NCBI RefSeq assembly: GCF_007096635.1
Contig: NZ_VKAA01000017.1
Coordinates: 62,001 to 126,000, forward strand
Direction of reading: 5' to 3'
From: Mycolicibacterium sp. 018/SC-01/001
Lineage (GTDB): Bacteria; Actinomycetota; Actinomycetes; Mycobacteriales; Mycobacteriaceae
Length of the DNA: 64,000 nucleotides
Under the pieces are notes generated by a model. That model searched no databases and was not told where the DNA came from. It saw nothing but the letters and a program-made list of their open reading frames with translations. Of this stretch, positions 17,734 through 25,538 are shown in pieces. The first letter of the stretch is position 1. Every line of letters starts with the position of its first letter. The position numbers were made by a program, and so were the translations under genes.

Positions 17734-17748
17734 GCCCGACTGGGGGAT
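17734..17748. promoter_or_regulatory. Copy D of shared GC-rich regulatory motif
   Basis: GCCCGACTGGGGGAT on the + strand, a perfect 15-base match to copy C. It lies between the F420-enzyme stop (17791) and the first NTF2-like start (17679). Confidence 0.6.
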
Positions 17749-17790
17749 CCTCGTGTGGCTGCGGCAGCAACGATCTGCAATTCACGGCCG

Positions 17791-18708
17791 TCAGAACGAC
17801 GCCGCCACCTCCCGCAGGGCATCCAACGTCGTGGCGTCGGATCTGCCGACCGGGGTGAGCACCACGTCGGTTGCCCCGGCGTCCGCGTAGCGCCGCAGCT
17901 GCTGGATGACTGCCTCCGGCGGACCGACCGCAGCCAGATCGACCACCCCCGAAACGTCCTCGCGGGCAATGACTTTCTGATACGACGGAATGGTCTCGTA
18001 GAAGCTGAGTTCGGCCGCGACCGCGTCCCGCGCCGCGTCCACGTCGTCGGCGACCAATACGGGTACCACGGCAATGATGCGTGGTGTCGGCCGACCGGCC
18101 TCCGCGGCGGCCCTGGTGATGGCGGGTTCGATGAACTCCGCTAGCGTGCGCGGGCCCGCAAGATACGGCAGCGTCCCGTCGGCGAGTTCACCCGTCACGC
18201 GAAGTGCCTTGGGCCCCATGGCCGCGACGTACACCGGGATCGGTGTGCCGCCGGGCACGGCGACGGGCCACTCCGGGGCGGCGTGGAGGTGCTGGCCGTG
18301 GTAGCTCACCGTCGCGGTGTCGAACACCGAACGGAGAATGGTCAGGTGCTCGCGAAGCCGTCCAACCGGGTCCGGCCATGTCTCGCCGAACGCGACGCGT
18401 TCGGGCTCGTGGGCGCCCAGCCCCAGGCCGAGGCTGAAGTTGCCGTGCGAGGCGGCTTGCGCGGTCTGCGCCGAGGAGGCCATCAACAGCGGATGGCGTG
18501 GGTTGATCGGGACGACGGACGTGCCGACACCTAGGCCGGGAACCGCGGCGCCGATGAGTCCTGCCAGCGCGATGGCGTCGTAGTCGACGCGTTGGGCGAG
18601 CCATATCTGCCTGACGCCGAGCTCGTGGGCGGCTGCCGCCTGCGCGATTGCGTCATCGACGGCGTTCGCGGCGTCCGAGCTGGGGTGAATCACGAGACCA
18701 GTGGGCAT
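17791..18708 (-). CDS. LLM class F420-dependent oxidoreductase
   Basis: A 305-aa luciferase-like TIM-barrel protein. It has the GVGTSVVPINPRHPLLMASSAQTA segment and FSLGLGLGAHE, characteristic of mycobacterial F420-dependent LLM enzymes, followed by a conserved VPVYVAAMGPKALRVTGELADG strand near 165-190. It should use deazaflavin F420 or FMN for hydride transfer. The ATG at 18708 gives MPTGLVIH; a TTG four codons upstream is less likely. It lies 66 bases downstream of the SDR in the GlxA-MBL-SDR group and may belong to that transcript. Substrate unknown. Confidence 0.82.
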   Translation of the reverse strand: MPTGLVIHPSSDAANAVDDAIAQAAAAHELGVRQIWLAQRVDYDAIALAGLIGAAVPGLGVGTSVVPINPRHPLLMASSAQTAQAASHGNFSLGLGLGAHEPERVAFGETWPDPVGRLREHLTILRSVFDTATVSYHGQHLHAAPEWPVAVPGGTPIPVYVAAMGPKALRVTGELADGTLPYLAGPRTLAEFIEPAITRAAAEAGRPTPRIIAVVPVLVADDVDAARDAVAAELSFYETIPSYQKVIAREDVSGVVDLAAVGPPEAVIQQLRRYADAGATDVVLTPVGRSDATTLDALREVAASF

Positions 18709-18774
18709 ACCTGCAATCAACCGACCCGCTTCGCGCAGTGTTCCCGTGCGCTGTCTTCGTCGTGATCAGTCTGT

Positions 18775-19518
18775 TCAGATCAGTTGAGTGGTAGGCCGGA
18801 TGACGAGGTTGTTCACACTGACCTCGGCGGGTTGTTCGATCACGAAGGCGATTGCGTCGGCAATGGTTTCGGCAGACATTGCATGCAGGTAGATGGCTTC
18901 GATGCGTTCACTCTCGGAGCCGGTCGTTTTGCGCTGCATGCCGGTGTCGACTGCGCCGGGGTTCACCGTCGAGACACGGATGTCGTACTCGCTGAGCTCA
19001 CCGCGCACTCCTTCCATGAAGGCATTCACGCCGAACTTCGACGCCGAATGCACCGCGCTGCCGCGGGAGACCTTGAGCCCGTGAACCGATCCGAGCGATA
19101 TGAAATGGCCCGAGCGCTGGTCGACGAACGTCGGCAGCGCTGCGGCCACACCCCACATCGTGCCTTTGAGATTGAGGTCGATCGTGGTGGCCCATTCCGA
19201 AACATCGAGATCTACCAGCGGGCGGATGTACATCACCCCTGCGCAGTTGATCATCACGTCGAGCGCGCCGAAGTCGTCGACGACGCTTTTCACCGCTGCC
19301 ACCACCTGATCGAGCTGGGTGATGTCGACGACGTAGCTGCGCGCCCGACCGCCGAGCGCGTCGACGGAGTCGGTCACGACCCTCATCCCGTCCACATCGA
19401 TGTCGGCGAGCGCGATGGCGGCACCCCGGGCTGCCAGGACACGTGCACACGCTGAGCCTATGCCGCCCGCACCGCCGAGTACGAGGACGACCTGATCGCG
19501 AATACCCTTGTCAGACAT
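18775..19518 (-). CDS. SDR-like protein with catalytic Tyr replaced by His
   Basis: A 247-aa short-chain dehydrogenase fold: GGAGGIG (15-21), NCAG (91-94), Ser144 and Lys161. At the position of the invariant catalytic Tyr the sequence reads AVHSASK, so His157 replaces Tyr (codon CAT). The protein may be catalytically altered, or may bind ligand without ordinary dehydrogenase chemistry. Asp39 at the end of strand 2 suggests NAD. The ATG overlaps the end of the metallo-hydrolase gene by eight bases, so they are cotranscribed with it. A sequencing error of one base (TAT to CAT) would restore a normal SDR. Confidence 0.82.
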   Translation of the reverse strand: MSDKGIRDQVVLVLGGAGGIGSACARVLAARGAAIALADIDVDGMRVVTDSVDALGGRARSYVVDITQLDQVVAAVKSVVDDFGALDVMINCAGVMYIRPLVDLDVSEWATTIDLNLKGTMWGVAAALPTFVDQRSGHFISLGSVHGLKVSRGSAVHSASKFGVNAFMEGVRGELSEYDIRVSTVNPGAVDTGMQRKTTGSESERIEAIYLHAMSAETIADAIAFVIEQPAEVSVNNLVIRPTTQLI

Positions 19519-20332
19519 TGATCGCCGTACGGAGGTCAATGTGCTCGCCTGGTGAGAGGACACGTAGTCGATCGCGGATACCCGGTAGCGCGAACACCTC
19601 GGGGATCTGCTCTTTCGCCTCGGTGAGATGCCCCCAGCTGTCGACGTGCATGGGGATGACAACGGGTGAACCGAGTATCTCCGCGGCCTCGGCAGTTTGC
19701 TCGGCGCTGAGGGTCAGGTAGGCGTCCATCAGCGGGCTGCGGGCGCGTCCAGCGAAAAGGACAGCCACGTCGATCGGACCGGAATGGTCGGCGACCTCCT
19801 GCACGAGCACAAGTGACGCGTTGTCTCCGCTGATGTAAATGGTCGGCAGATCCTCGCCGGAGAGGACGAATCCGCGCACTTCACCGGTGATGTGCTCGGT
19901 CCCCGACGGACCGTGTTGCGCAGGCACACCCGTGATCCTGAGGGTTCGTCCGTCGGGCCGCGACAGGGTACGAGTGCGCCATATCGGAAGCTCTTGAGCG
20001 ACGCCCCCGAGTCGCCTGGCCGCCGAACCCGTGGTGAGCACGAGTGGGACCGTCTTGATGAATTCTCGGCCCTTGTCGTCGAGGTTGTCGGGATGCTGAT
20101 CGTGAGACAGCAGCACCACGTCGACATCGCCGATCTCGCCCACGCTGACCGCGGGCTCCGACGTCTTGATCAGATTGCGCCTTCCGATCGGGTGGTCACC
20201 GGGCGGATCGAAGGTGGGATCTGTCAGAACACGGACGCCGTCGATCTCGAAGAGTGCCGTCGGACCGCCGACGAGCGTCGCAGTCACTACAGGCGCTGAG
20301 GTCGTTGATGATCGGTGCGGGGACGTGGTCAT
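19511..20332 (-). CDS. MBL-fold metallo-hydrolase (UlaG-like)
   Basis: A 273-aa metallo-beta-lactamase-fold protein. The metal motif reads SHDQHPDNLD (76-85), with His77, His80 and Asp82 in place and Asn where the last His of HxHxDH would be, a pattern I associate with UlaG-like actinobacterial members. Further His residues occur in PAQHGPSG and MHVDSWGH. It probably hydrolyses an ester, lactone or phosphodiester bond. It sits 19 bases after the GlxA-type regulator and overlaps the SDR-like gene, indicating a single transcript. Confidence 0.82.
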   Translation of the reverse strand: MTTSPHRSSTTSAPVVTATLVGGPTALFEIDGVRVLTDPTFDPPGDHPIGRRNLIKTSEPAVSVGEIGDVDVVLLSHDQHPDNLDDKGREFIKTVPLVLTTGSAARRLGGVAQELPIWRTRTLSRPDGRTLRITGVPAQHGPSGTEHITGEVRGFVLSGEDLPTIYISGDNASLVLVQEVADHSGPIDVAVLFAGRARSPLMDAYLTLSAEQTAEAAEILGSPVVIPMHVDSWGHLTEAKEQIPEVFALPGIRDRLRVLSPGEHIDLRTAINV

Positions 20333-20351
20333 CGTTCCAGCGTGGCGCACA

Positions 20352-21377
20352 TCAGGTACGAAGCGTGAGCGCAGAGGTGGCACCGATTCGATCACTTCCG
20401 GCCACAGCACCGCTGTCGTCTGATCGCGCTGTCAGGCGGTATCGCAGCGGGCTCACACCCAGGTGGCGCTGGAATTGCCGGCGCAACGCTATCCCATTCG
20501 CGAAGCCCGCCTGCCGTGCGATGGCATCGATGGGCTCCTCGCTCCCCTCCAACAGGCGCTGCGCGACCAACACCCGTTGGTGAAGCAGCCACTGCTTCGG
20601 TGAGATACCGGCGACACCGCGGAACTGTCGATCGAAGCTTCGACGGCTCATCATTGCTTTTCGCGCGAGGGCATCGATGTCGATCGGCTCCGCGATGTGC
20701 TCCACCGCGTAGGCCATCACGTCGGCGAACTTCTCCACGGATTGAGGATGCGGCAGCCCTGCCTCCCACTGCTGCGCTTGAGAACCATTGCGCCGAGGGG
20801 GCATCGCCATGCGGCGCGCGATCGCCGCTGAGGCTGACGCTCCCCATTGGCGTGCGACCAGATGCAGGCAAGCATCCAGAGCGGCGCCCGTTCCTGCGCC
20901 GGTGATGATGTCACCGTCGTCGATGAAGAGCACATCGGAGTCGACCGTTATCCGCGGGTACATGGCCGCCAGCGTCGGGCCGTGAAACCAATGGGTCACC
21001 GCGCGCCGCCCGTCGAGCAGCCCCGTGGCGGCCAGGACGAATGCACCCAGGCAGAAGCTGACGATGATCGCCCCACCCGCATGGGCGGAACGGATTGCCT
21101 CCAGAGCCGTTTCAGGCGGTCGCTCCCGTGGGTCTCGCCAGCTCGGTAGTACCACGACCGACGCACGTCGTAGGGCGTCCAGACCGTGCGGCGCGCTGAC
21201 CCCCAGTCCGCCTGTCGTCGTGATGGGCCCCTTCTCCCCCGCAACGGCCAGCAATTCGAAGCGGGGCGCGCCACTTTCCGTGCGATCCATCCCGAAGATG
21301 CTCATCGGGACCGAAGTCTCGAAGAGCGGGGCACGATCGAAGACGACCACTGCTATCGCGAGCGGATCCCTGTCCAT
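20352..21377 (-). CDS. GlxA-type AraC family regulator (DJ-1/PfpI + HTH)
   Basis: A 341-aa protein with an N-terminal DJ-1/PfpI-like domain (residues about 5-180; the nucleophile-elbow Cys109 in SFCLGAF is present) and a C-terminal AraC/XylS double helix-turn-helix (about 220-320; DIDALARKAMMSRRSF and IDAIARQAGFANGIALRRQF). This FtrA/GlxA architecture binds small ligands and activates neighbouring operons. The ATG at 21377 follows an AGGGAG Shine-Dalgarno. It begins the regulator / MBL hydrolase / SDR-like series, so autoregulation of that operon is likely. Confidence 0.87.
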   Translation of the reverse strand: MDRDPLAIAVVVFDRAPLFETSVPMSIFGMDRTESGAPRFELLAVAGEKGPITTTGGLGVSAPHGLDALRRASVVVLPSWRDPRERPPETALEAIRSAHAGGAIIVSFCLGAFVLAATGLLDGRRAVTHWFHGPTLAAMYPRITVDSDVLFIDDGDIITGAGTGAALDACLHLVARQWGASASAAIARRMAMPPRRNGSQAQQWEAGLPHPQSVEKFADVMAYAVEHIAEPIDIDALARKAMMSRRSFDRQFRGVAGISPKQWLLHQRVLVAQRLLEGSEEPIDAIARQAGFANGIALRRQFQRHLGVSPLRYRLTARSDDSGAVAGSDRIGATSALTLRT

Positions 21378-21470
21378 CTTGGCAACTCCCTGCACTGCCC
21401 CGTCATTCTCTTCGATGATGCACCACGTACTCTTGAGCGAATGTCGGGATGGAAGACCTCATGCCGGTTC

Positions 21471-22778
21471 TCAGGCGCAAGTCTCTGGGCCGCAGACTGA
21501 TCCGGCGTCTCGTCTGCCACGCAGCCCGGTGAGCGCACTGATAGCTGTCCCGGCGAAGGTCACCGCGGCCACCGCACTCAATGCCGCCGACAGGGAAGCC
21601 GCGGAGAGGCCACCGGCCACCGCCGGGCCGACCGAGCCACCGCCGTAGAGCATGAAGTTGAACAACCCCGCTGCTGCGGGCCGGTCGGCGGCGGCGACGA
21701 GATCGCGGACGTGGCCGACCAGAATGACCTGAGCAGCGGCGAATCCGATGGTGGCCATGGCAACTCCACCGATGATCGTCGGCGGGCATGGTCGCCATGC
21801 CGTGACCAGGGCTCCGACGGTCGTGAGCATGCCGAGCAGCGCGGTGGTCTGCCACAGCGGCTGCCGCCGGTGCCACACGGCGGCGAGCACCGGCCCGGTC
21901 AGCACACCGCAGAGCGCAGCGGGCGTCAGCAGCACCCCGGTCAGCACGGCCGACAGGTGTTCTCGGGCGAGGAGTTCGGGTGCGGTGCTGAGCAATCCGT
22001 AGTAACCGGCGAACAGCGTCAGTCCCACGACGGCGGCGGGCAAGAACCCCGGTGCTGCCACGACGCTGACGGGGATCATCCCGCGCGGATGTCTGCGGAC
22101 GTGGAAAGCAAGGGCGATCGAGGCGATCACGGCGACCGCGAGACACACGGCCACGACCGGTGTCGGCACACCTGCCGACGGGCTGTGGAGAAGGGCGATG
22201 ATCGCGGTCGCGAGGATCGTGAGCAGCGTCGCTCCGCAGACATCGAGTTGTTGGCGGCGATCACCCTTGCCGGCGGCCAGACGACAAGCCGGGAGAAGCA
22301 TCGCGATCGCGAGCGCAGGAACGGCCAGCGGCACCCGCCAGCCCAGGCTCGCGGTGAGCACTCCTCCGATGAGGCTCCCGAGGCTGGAGGCAGTGGTCTG
22401 GAACACCGCGACCAGGGCCAGGGCCTGGACCCGCCCCCGTCGATCGAGCGTCTGGTCGACGCAGGCGTAGATGCAGATGACCACGCCGCCGGCGCCCACG
22501 CCGCCGAGGAACCGCCCGGCCACGACCAGAGCGAGGGTCGGCGCAGTGGCGGCCACCAGCGAGCCCGCCGACAACAGGGAAACGGCGAGTGCGAGCGTTC
22601 TGCGCAGGCCCCACCGTTGGATTACGCGTCCCCCCAGGGGCATTGCGGCAGCCGAACCCAAAGACCACACCGAAATGATCCACTCCGTGGATCCGAATGG
22701 CACCCCCAACGCCGTGGCCATGGAGGGTATGGCCACCGAGGGTGCACCGATGGCGACGGAGACGGGAGCGATCAGCAA
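21471..22778 (-). CDS. MFS transporter
   Basis: A roughly 435-aa major facilitator protein with about 12 hydrophobic helices, a GGRVIQRWGLRRTLALA loop between helices 2 and 3 (the MFS motif A region), and DRRGRVQAL. It probably exports a small hydrophobic compound. The start is uncertain: TTG at 22778 would cut into the first helix, yet no ATG or GTG is in frame upstream, and the reading frame continues through GHRTGVVLGL into the end of the hydrolase gene (stop 22819). A non-standard start coupled to the upstream stop is possible. Same direction as, and directly downstream of, the epoxide-hydrolase-like gene. Confidence 0.8.
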   Translation of the reverse strand: MLIAPVSVAIGAPSVAIPSMATALGVPFGSTEWIISVWSLGSAAAMPLGGRVIQRWGLRRTLALAVSLLSAGSLVAATAPTLALVVAGRFLGGVGAGGVVICIYACVDQTLDRRGRVQALALVAVFQTTASSLGSLIGGVLTASLGWRVPLAVPALAIAMLLPACRLAAGKGDRRQQLDVCGATLLTILATAIIALLHSPSAGVPTPVVAVCLAVAVIASIALAFHVRRHPRGMIPVSVVAAPGFLPAAVVGLTLFAGYYGLLSTAPELLAREHLSAVLTGVLLTPAALCGVLTGPVLAAVWHRRQPLWQTTALLGMLTTVGALVTAWRPCPPTIIGGVAMATIGFAAAQVILVGHVRDLVAAADRPAAAGLFNFMLYGGGSVGPAVAGGLSAASLSAALSAVAAVTFAGTAISALTGLRGRRDAGSVCGPETCA

Positions 22779-22818
22779 GCCCAGGACGACCCCGGTCCGA
22801 TGCCCGCTGGGCGCCGCC

Positions 22819-23865
22819 TCAGAGATGTTCGGCTCGCAGCCAGTTGCGGATGGAATCGATGTGATCCCCGCTGCGCTCCAACGGGAGCCAGTGGCCGGCG
22901 GAGACGCCCACCACGGTCAGGTTGTCGCATGCCTCGCGCATGGGTTCTCCCAGCCGGTTCCCCGTGATCGTGCAGATCTGGTCGAACTCGCCGTTGACGA
23001 ACAACACCGGCTGAGAAAGGCGACCGCCGTCGGGTGCTGTGCGCGCATACGCGAGAGCAGCGTCGTCGTTGAGGTACCACGCGCACCCGGGACGAAAGCC
23101 GCGTTCGGCGAAGGTCTGGACGAGAACGTCGAAATCGTCCGGCGGCCAGATCGACGGGTCGGGTCGTGTGAGCGGGGCGCGGTGGGCGGTGCCGAACCGG
23201 CCACCGTTGCGCGTGACCAGTGCATTCGGCGAGACCTTGCCGACGCCGGCGGGGTCACCCGGTTGGAAGATCGACGCGAGTGACGAGACCAGGTCGGCGT
23301 CGAGATCGGCGACAGCACTGGTGAAATGTTCTGTGTAGTAACGGTAATAGTCCCATTGACCGTCCGGATACTCGTCGGCCGGGTAGATCTCGCGATCGAC
23401 GAGCGGAATCAGCGTCGGGAGCGCGTGCCCGTCCGGCAGATAGGCCAATGAGGTCAACACGAGACCGCGACTGAGGGCAGGCTCGTGGGCGGTGAGGTCT
23501 GCGGCCACCACGCTCCCCCAGTCGTGGCCGACCCAGATCGCCGGCGCGCCGCCGAGGTGATCGTGGAGCTCGGTCATGTCCGTCACGATGCTTTCGATGG
23601 TGTATGCATCGGTGTCCGCGGGTGACGAGGACCCGCCGTACCCACGCAGATCTGGTGCAACACAACGCCACCCGTCGCGAGCGAACGCCTCCACCTGCGC
23701 ACGCCACATCAGCCCGATGCTGGGCCACCCATGCAGGAAGACCATCAACGGTCCGTCCGCCGGTCCGGACTCGAGATAGTGCGTGGTGTGCCGCGACGTG
23801 CCGAAGGTGCGTGAGACGAGTGCGGGAGGCTCGCCCGCTGTGACGTCGCTGTTCGAGCGGTTCAC
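22819..23865 (-). CDS. Alpha/beta hydrolase, epoxide-hydrolase-like
   Basis: A 348-aa alpha/beta hydrolase with the oxyanion motif HGWP (45-48), nucleophile Asp115 in GHDWGS, an acid near FVNGEFDQIC and His in GVSAGHWLPLER. Asp as nucleophile points to an epoxide hydrolase or dehalogenase rather than a lipase. The GTG at 23865 has AGGAG seven bases upstream; a longer ATG-less extension exists but overlaps the operator region. It is divergent from the TetR gene at 23955, and two palindromes lie between, so TetR repression is likely. Confidence 0.85.
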   Translation of the reverse strand: MNRSNSDVTAGEPPALVSRTFGTSRHTTHYLESGPADGPLMVFLHGWPSIGLMWRAQVEAFARDGWRCVAPDLRGYGGSSSPADTDAYTIESIVTDMTELHDHLGGAPAIWVGHDWGSVVAADLTAHEPALSRGLVLTSLAYLPDGHALPTLIPLVDREIYPADEYPDGQWDYYRYYTEHFTSAVADLDADLVSSLASIFQPGDPAGVGKVSPNALVTRNGGRFGTAHRAPLTRPDPSIWPPDDFDVLVQTFAERGFRPGCAWYLNDDAALAYARTAPDGGRLSQPVLFVNGEFDQICTITGNRLGEPMREACDNLTVVGVSAGHWLPLERSGDHIDSIRNWLRAEHL

Positions 23866-23877
23866 GTCTGATCTCCT

Positions 23878-23905
23878 CTCAAAAGCAATGAATTTTGCTT
23901 TTGAG
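23878..23905. promoter_or_regulatory. Probable TetR operator 1
   Basis: A perfect inverted repeat with 11-bp arms (CTCAAAAGCAA / TTGCTTTTGAG) and a 6-base spacer, in the 89-bp divergent region of the hydrolase and TetR genes. It is AT-rich against a GC-rich background. It shares the AAGCAA half-site with the palindrome at 23928. Confidence 0.75.
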
Positions 23906-23927
23906 CGTAGGGCATGTTCTCGAAAAA

Positions 23928-23941
23928 GCAAAGATCTTTGC
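23928..23941. promoter_or_regulatory. Probable TetR operator 2
   Basis: A perfect 14-bp palindrome, GCAAAGATCTTTGC, two bases upstream of the likely -10 element of the TetR gene. It shares a half-site with the operator at 23878, consistent with autoregulation. Confidence 0.7.
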
Positions 23942-23942
23942 G

Positions 23943-23948
23943 TACGAT
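23943..23948 (+). promoter_or_regulatory. -10 element of a leaderless TetR transcript
   Basis: TACGAT is followed by six bases and then the GTG start at 23955. This spacing places transcription start at or next to the GTG, the usual arrangement of mycobacterial leaderless mRNAs. No Shine-Dalgarno is needed. Confidence 0.55.
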
Positions 23949-23954
23949 GGGACC

Positions 23955-24518
23955 GTGTCCGAGAACGAAGCAGCAAGCCTCGGCGAGGGGCGAACCGGCC
24001 GTGTGCTGGGCTCGATCTACGCGGCTGTCGGTGAACTCGTCGTCGAGGGCGCTGGCAAGCTGAGCTTTCCGATCATCGCCGAGCGCGCCGGAGTGAATCC
24101 GACGACTCTGTATCGGCGCTGGGACGACGTGACTGCGCTGCTCGAGGAGGTGGCGATCGCCGCCTTGACACGTGACGGGGAAGCGGTCCCCGACACCGGG
24201 TCGCTCGAGGGCGATCTGAGCGCGTGGGCCAGCATCATCGCTGCCGACATCACCCGGGTTCAGCGGACCAGGTATCTGCGCGCGATGGCTGCCGCCCGCG
24301 TCGACATCGTCTCGACCTGCCCGGTGATGGAGACGCGCCGTGGGCAGGCGACGGAGATGCTGCGTCGGGCCCGTGAGCGTGGCGAGAAGACACCGACGGT
24401 CGACCAGGTCCTGGACCACGTCATCTCGCCGCTGTATCACCACGTCGTCTTCGCGCTGCCGGTGGATGACGATTACGCGCACCGCCTGGTGCACGACGTC
24501 ATGGCCATGGCGAGATGA
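23955..24518 (+). CDS. TetR family transcriptional regulator
   Basis: A 187-aa regulator with an N-terminal TetR helix-turn-helix (about 15-60; FPIIAERAGVNPTTLYRRW) and a divergent C-terminal ligand domain. The GTG at 23955 fits a leaderless promoter; an earlier in-frame start at 23895 would lie inside the operator palindrome. It is divergent from the epoxide-hydrolase-like gene and MFS exporter, and is followed 39 bases later by the dehalogenase-like gene on the same strand. It therefore probably represses both sides and responds to a substrate of these hydrolases. Confidence 0.87.
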   Translation: MSENEAASLGEGRTGRVLGSIYAAVGELVVEGAGKLSFPIIAERAGVNPTTLYRRWDDVTALLEEVAIAALTRDGEAVPDTGSLEGDLSAWASIIAADITRVQRTRYLRAMAAARVDIVSTCPVMETRRGQATEMLRRARERGEKTPTVDQVLDHVISPLYHHVVFALPVDDDYAHRLVHDVMAMAR

Positions 24519-24557
24519 CGGCGGTGCGGCCCGCATCGCCGAGGAAGGGTAATAGGA

Positions 24558-25457
24558 GTGAATTCGCAACCACATTCGGGTGATCCGCTACCCGGCTTCG
24601 ACGTCCGCCGCGTCGCGGCCGGCGACGTGCGCATCAACGTCCGGAGCGCAGGGGACGGCCCGCCGCTCCTGCTGCTGCACGGCTATCCGCAGAATCTGCT
24701 GACGTGGGCTCCCGTGGCACCGGCGCTGGCCGCGACCCACACCGTGGTGCTCGCCGATCTACGAGGTTACGGAGACAGCGACAAGCCGACACCGGAGCGC
24801 CCGCAGGCGTATTCGAAAAGGCAGATGGCCGCCGACTTCGTGTCGGTCATGTCCGAACTCGGTTTCGACCGCTTCGCGGTGGCCGCGCACGACCGCGGCG
24901 CGCGGGTGGCTCACCGTATGACGCTCGACCACCCCGCTCGGATCACACGACTGGCGCTGCTCGACATCGTCCCCACCCGGCACGTTTTCGCGCATGTCGA
25001 CCGCGCGCTGGCGGAGGCCTACTTCCACTGGTTTCTTCTCGGCACCGGCGGGGGGATTCCCGAGCATCTGATCGGCGCCGATCCCGAGTACTGGGTCAGG
25101 TCTCTGATCGACCGCATGACCGGGGCCGGATCGTCGCTCCCGGAATGTGCGGTAGCGGACTACGTCCGCTGTTTCCGGGACCCCGCCACGGTCGCGGCCA
25201 CATGCGCGGACTACCGCGCCGGGGCCTCGATCGACCTCGAGCACGACGATGCGTCCTTCGACGCGGGGCAGCGCATCGAGGTGCCGACGTTGATCCTGTG
25301 GGGTGAGCAGTCCTACGTCGGCCGCGGTTACGACACCATGGCCGTCTGGCGTGATTACGCCACTGATGTCCGCGGTAGCGCAGTTCCCGCCGGCCACTTC
25401 GTCATCGAGGAAGCCCCGCAACGGGTTCTCGAGCACCTCGTCGAGTGGTTCGGCTGA
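24558..25457 (+). CDS. Haloacetate (fluoroacetate) dehalogenase-like alpha/beta hydrolase
   Basis: A 299-aa alpha/beta hydrolase that closely follows the active-site plan known for fluoroacetate dehalogenase: nucleophile Asp112 and Arg113/Arg116 (carboxylate binding) in HDRGAR, Asp136 in LDIVPT, halide-site His157-Trp158 (FHW) and Tyr219 (ADYRAG), and base His280 (GHF). It should cleave C-X bonds of short 2-haloacids via an aspartyl ester. The GTG start has a GGAG/GAGGAAGG Shine-Dalgarno region. It lies just downstream of TetR in the same direction, with a GMC oxidoreductase following after 81 bases. Epoxide or ester hydrolysis cannot be excluded. Confidence 0.85.
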   Translation: MNSQPHSGDPLPGFDVRRVAAGDVRINVRSAGDGPPLLLLHGYPQNLLTWAPVAPALAATHTVVLADLRGYGDSDKPTPERPQAYSKRQMAADFVSVMSELGFDRFAVAAHDRGARVAHRMTLDHPARITRLALLDIVPTRHVFAHVDRALAEAYFHWFLLGTGGGIPEHLIGADPEYWVRSLIDRMTGAGSSLPECAVADYVRCFRDPATVAATCADYRAGASIDLEHDDASFDAGQRIEVPTLILWGEQSYVGRGYDTMAVWRDYATDVRGSAVPAGHFVIEEAPQRVLEHLVEWFG

Positions 25458-25538
25458 CGCCACGACTGCCGTGGGGACGCCGGACCCGCGTGGTGATCGC
25501 GCACACTGGCAAGCGCAACGGAGCGCAATGGAGGAACG

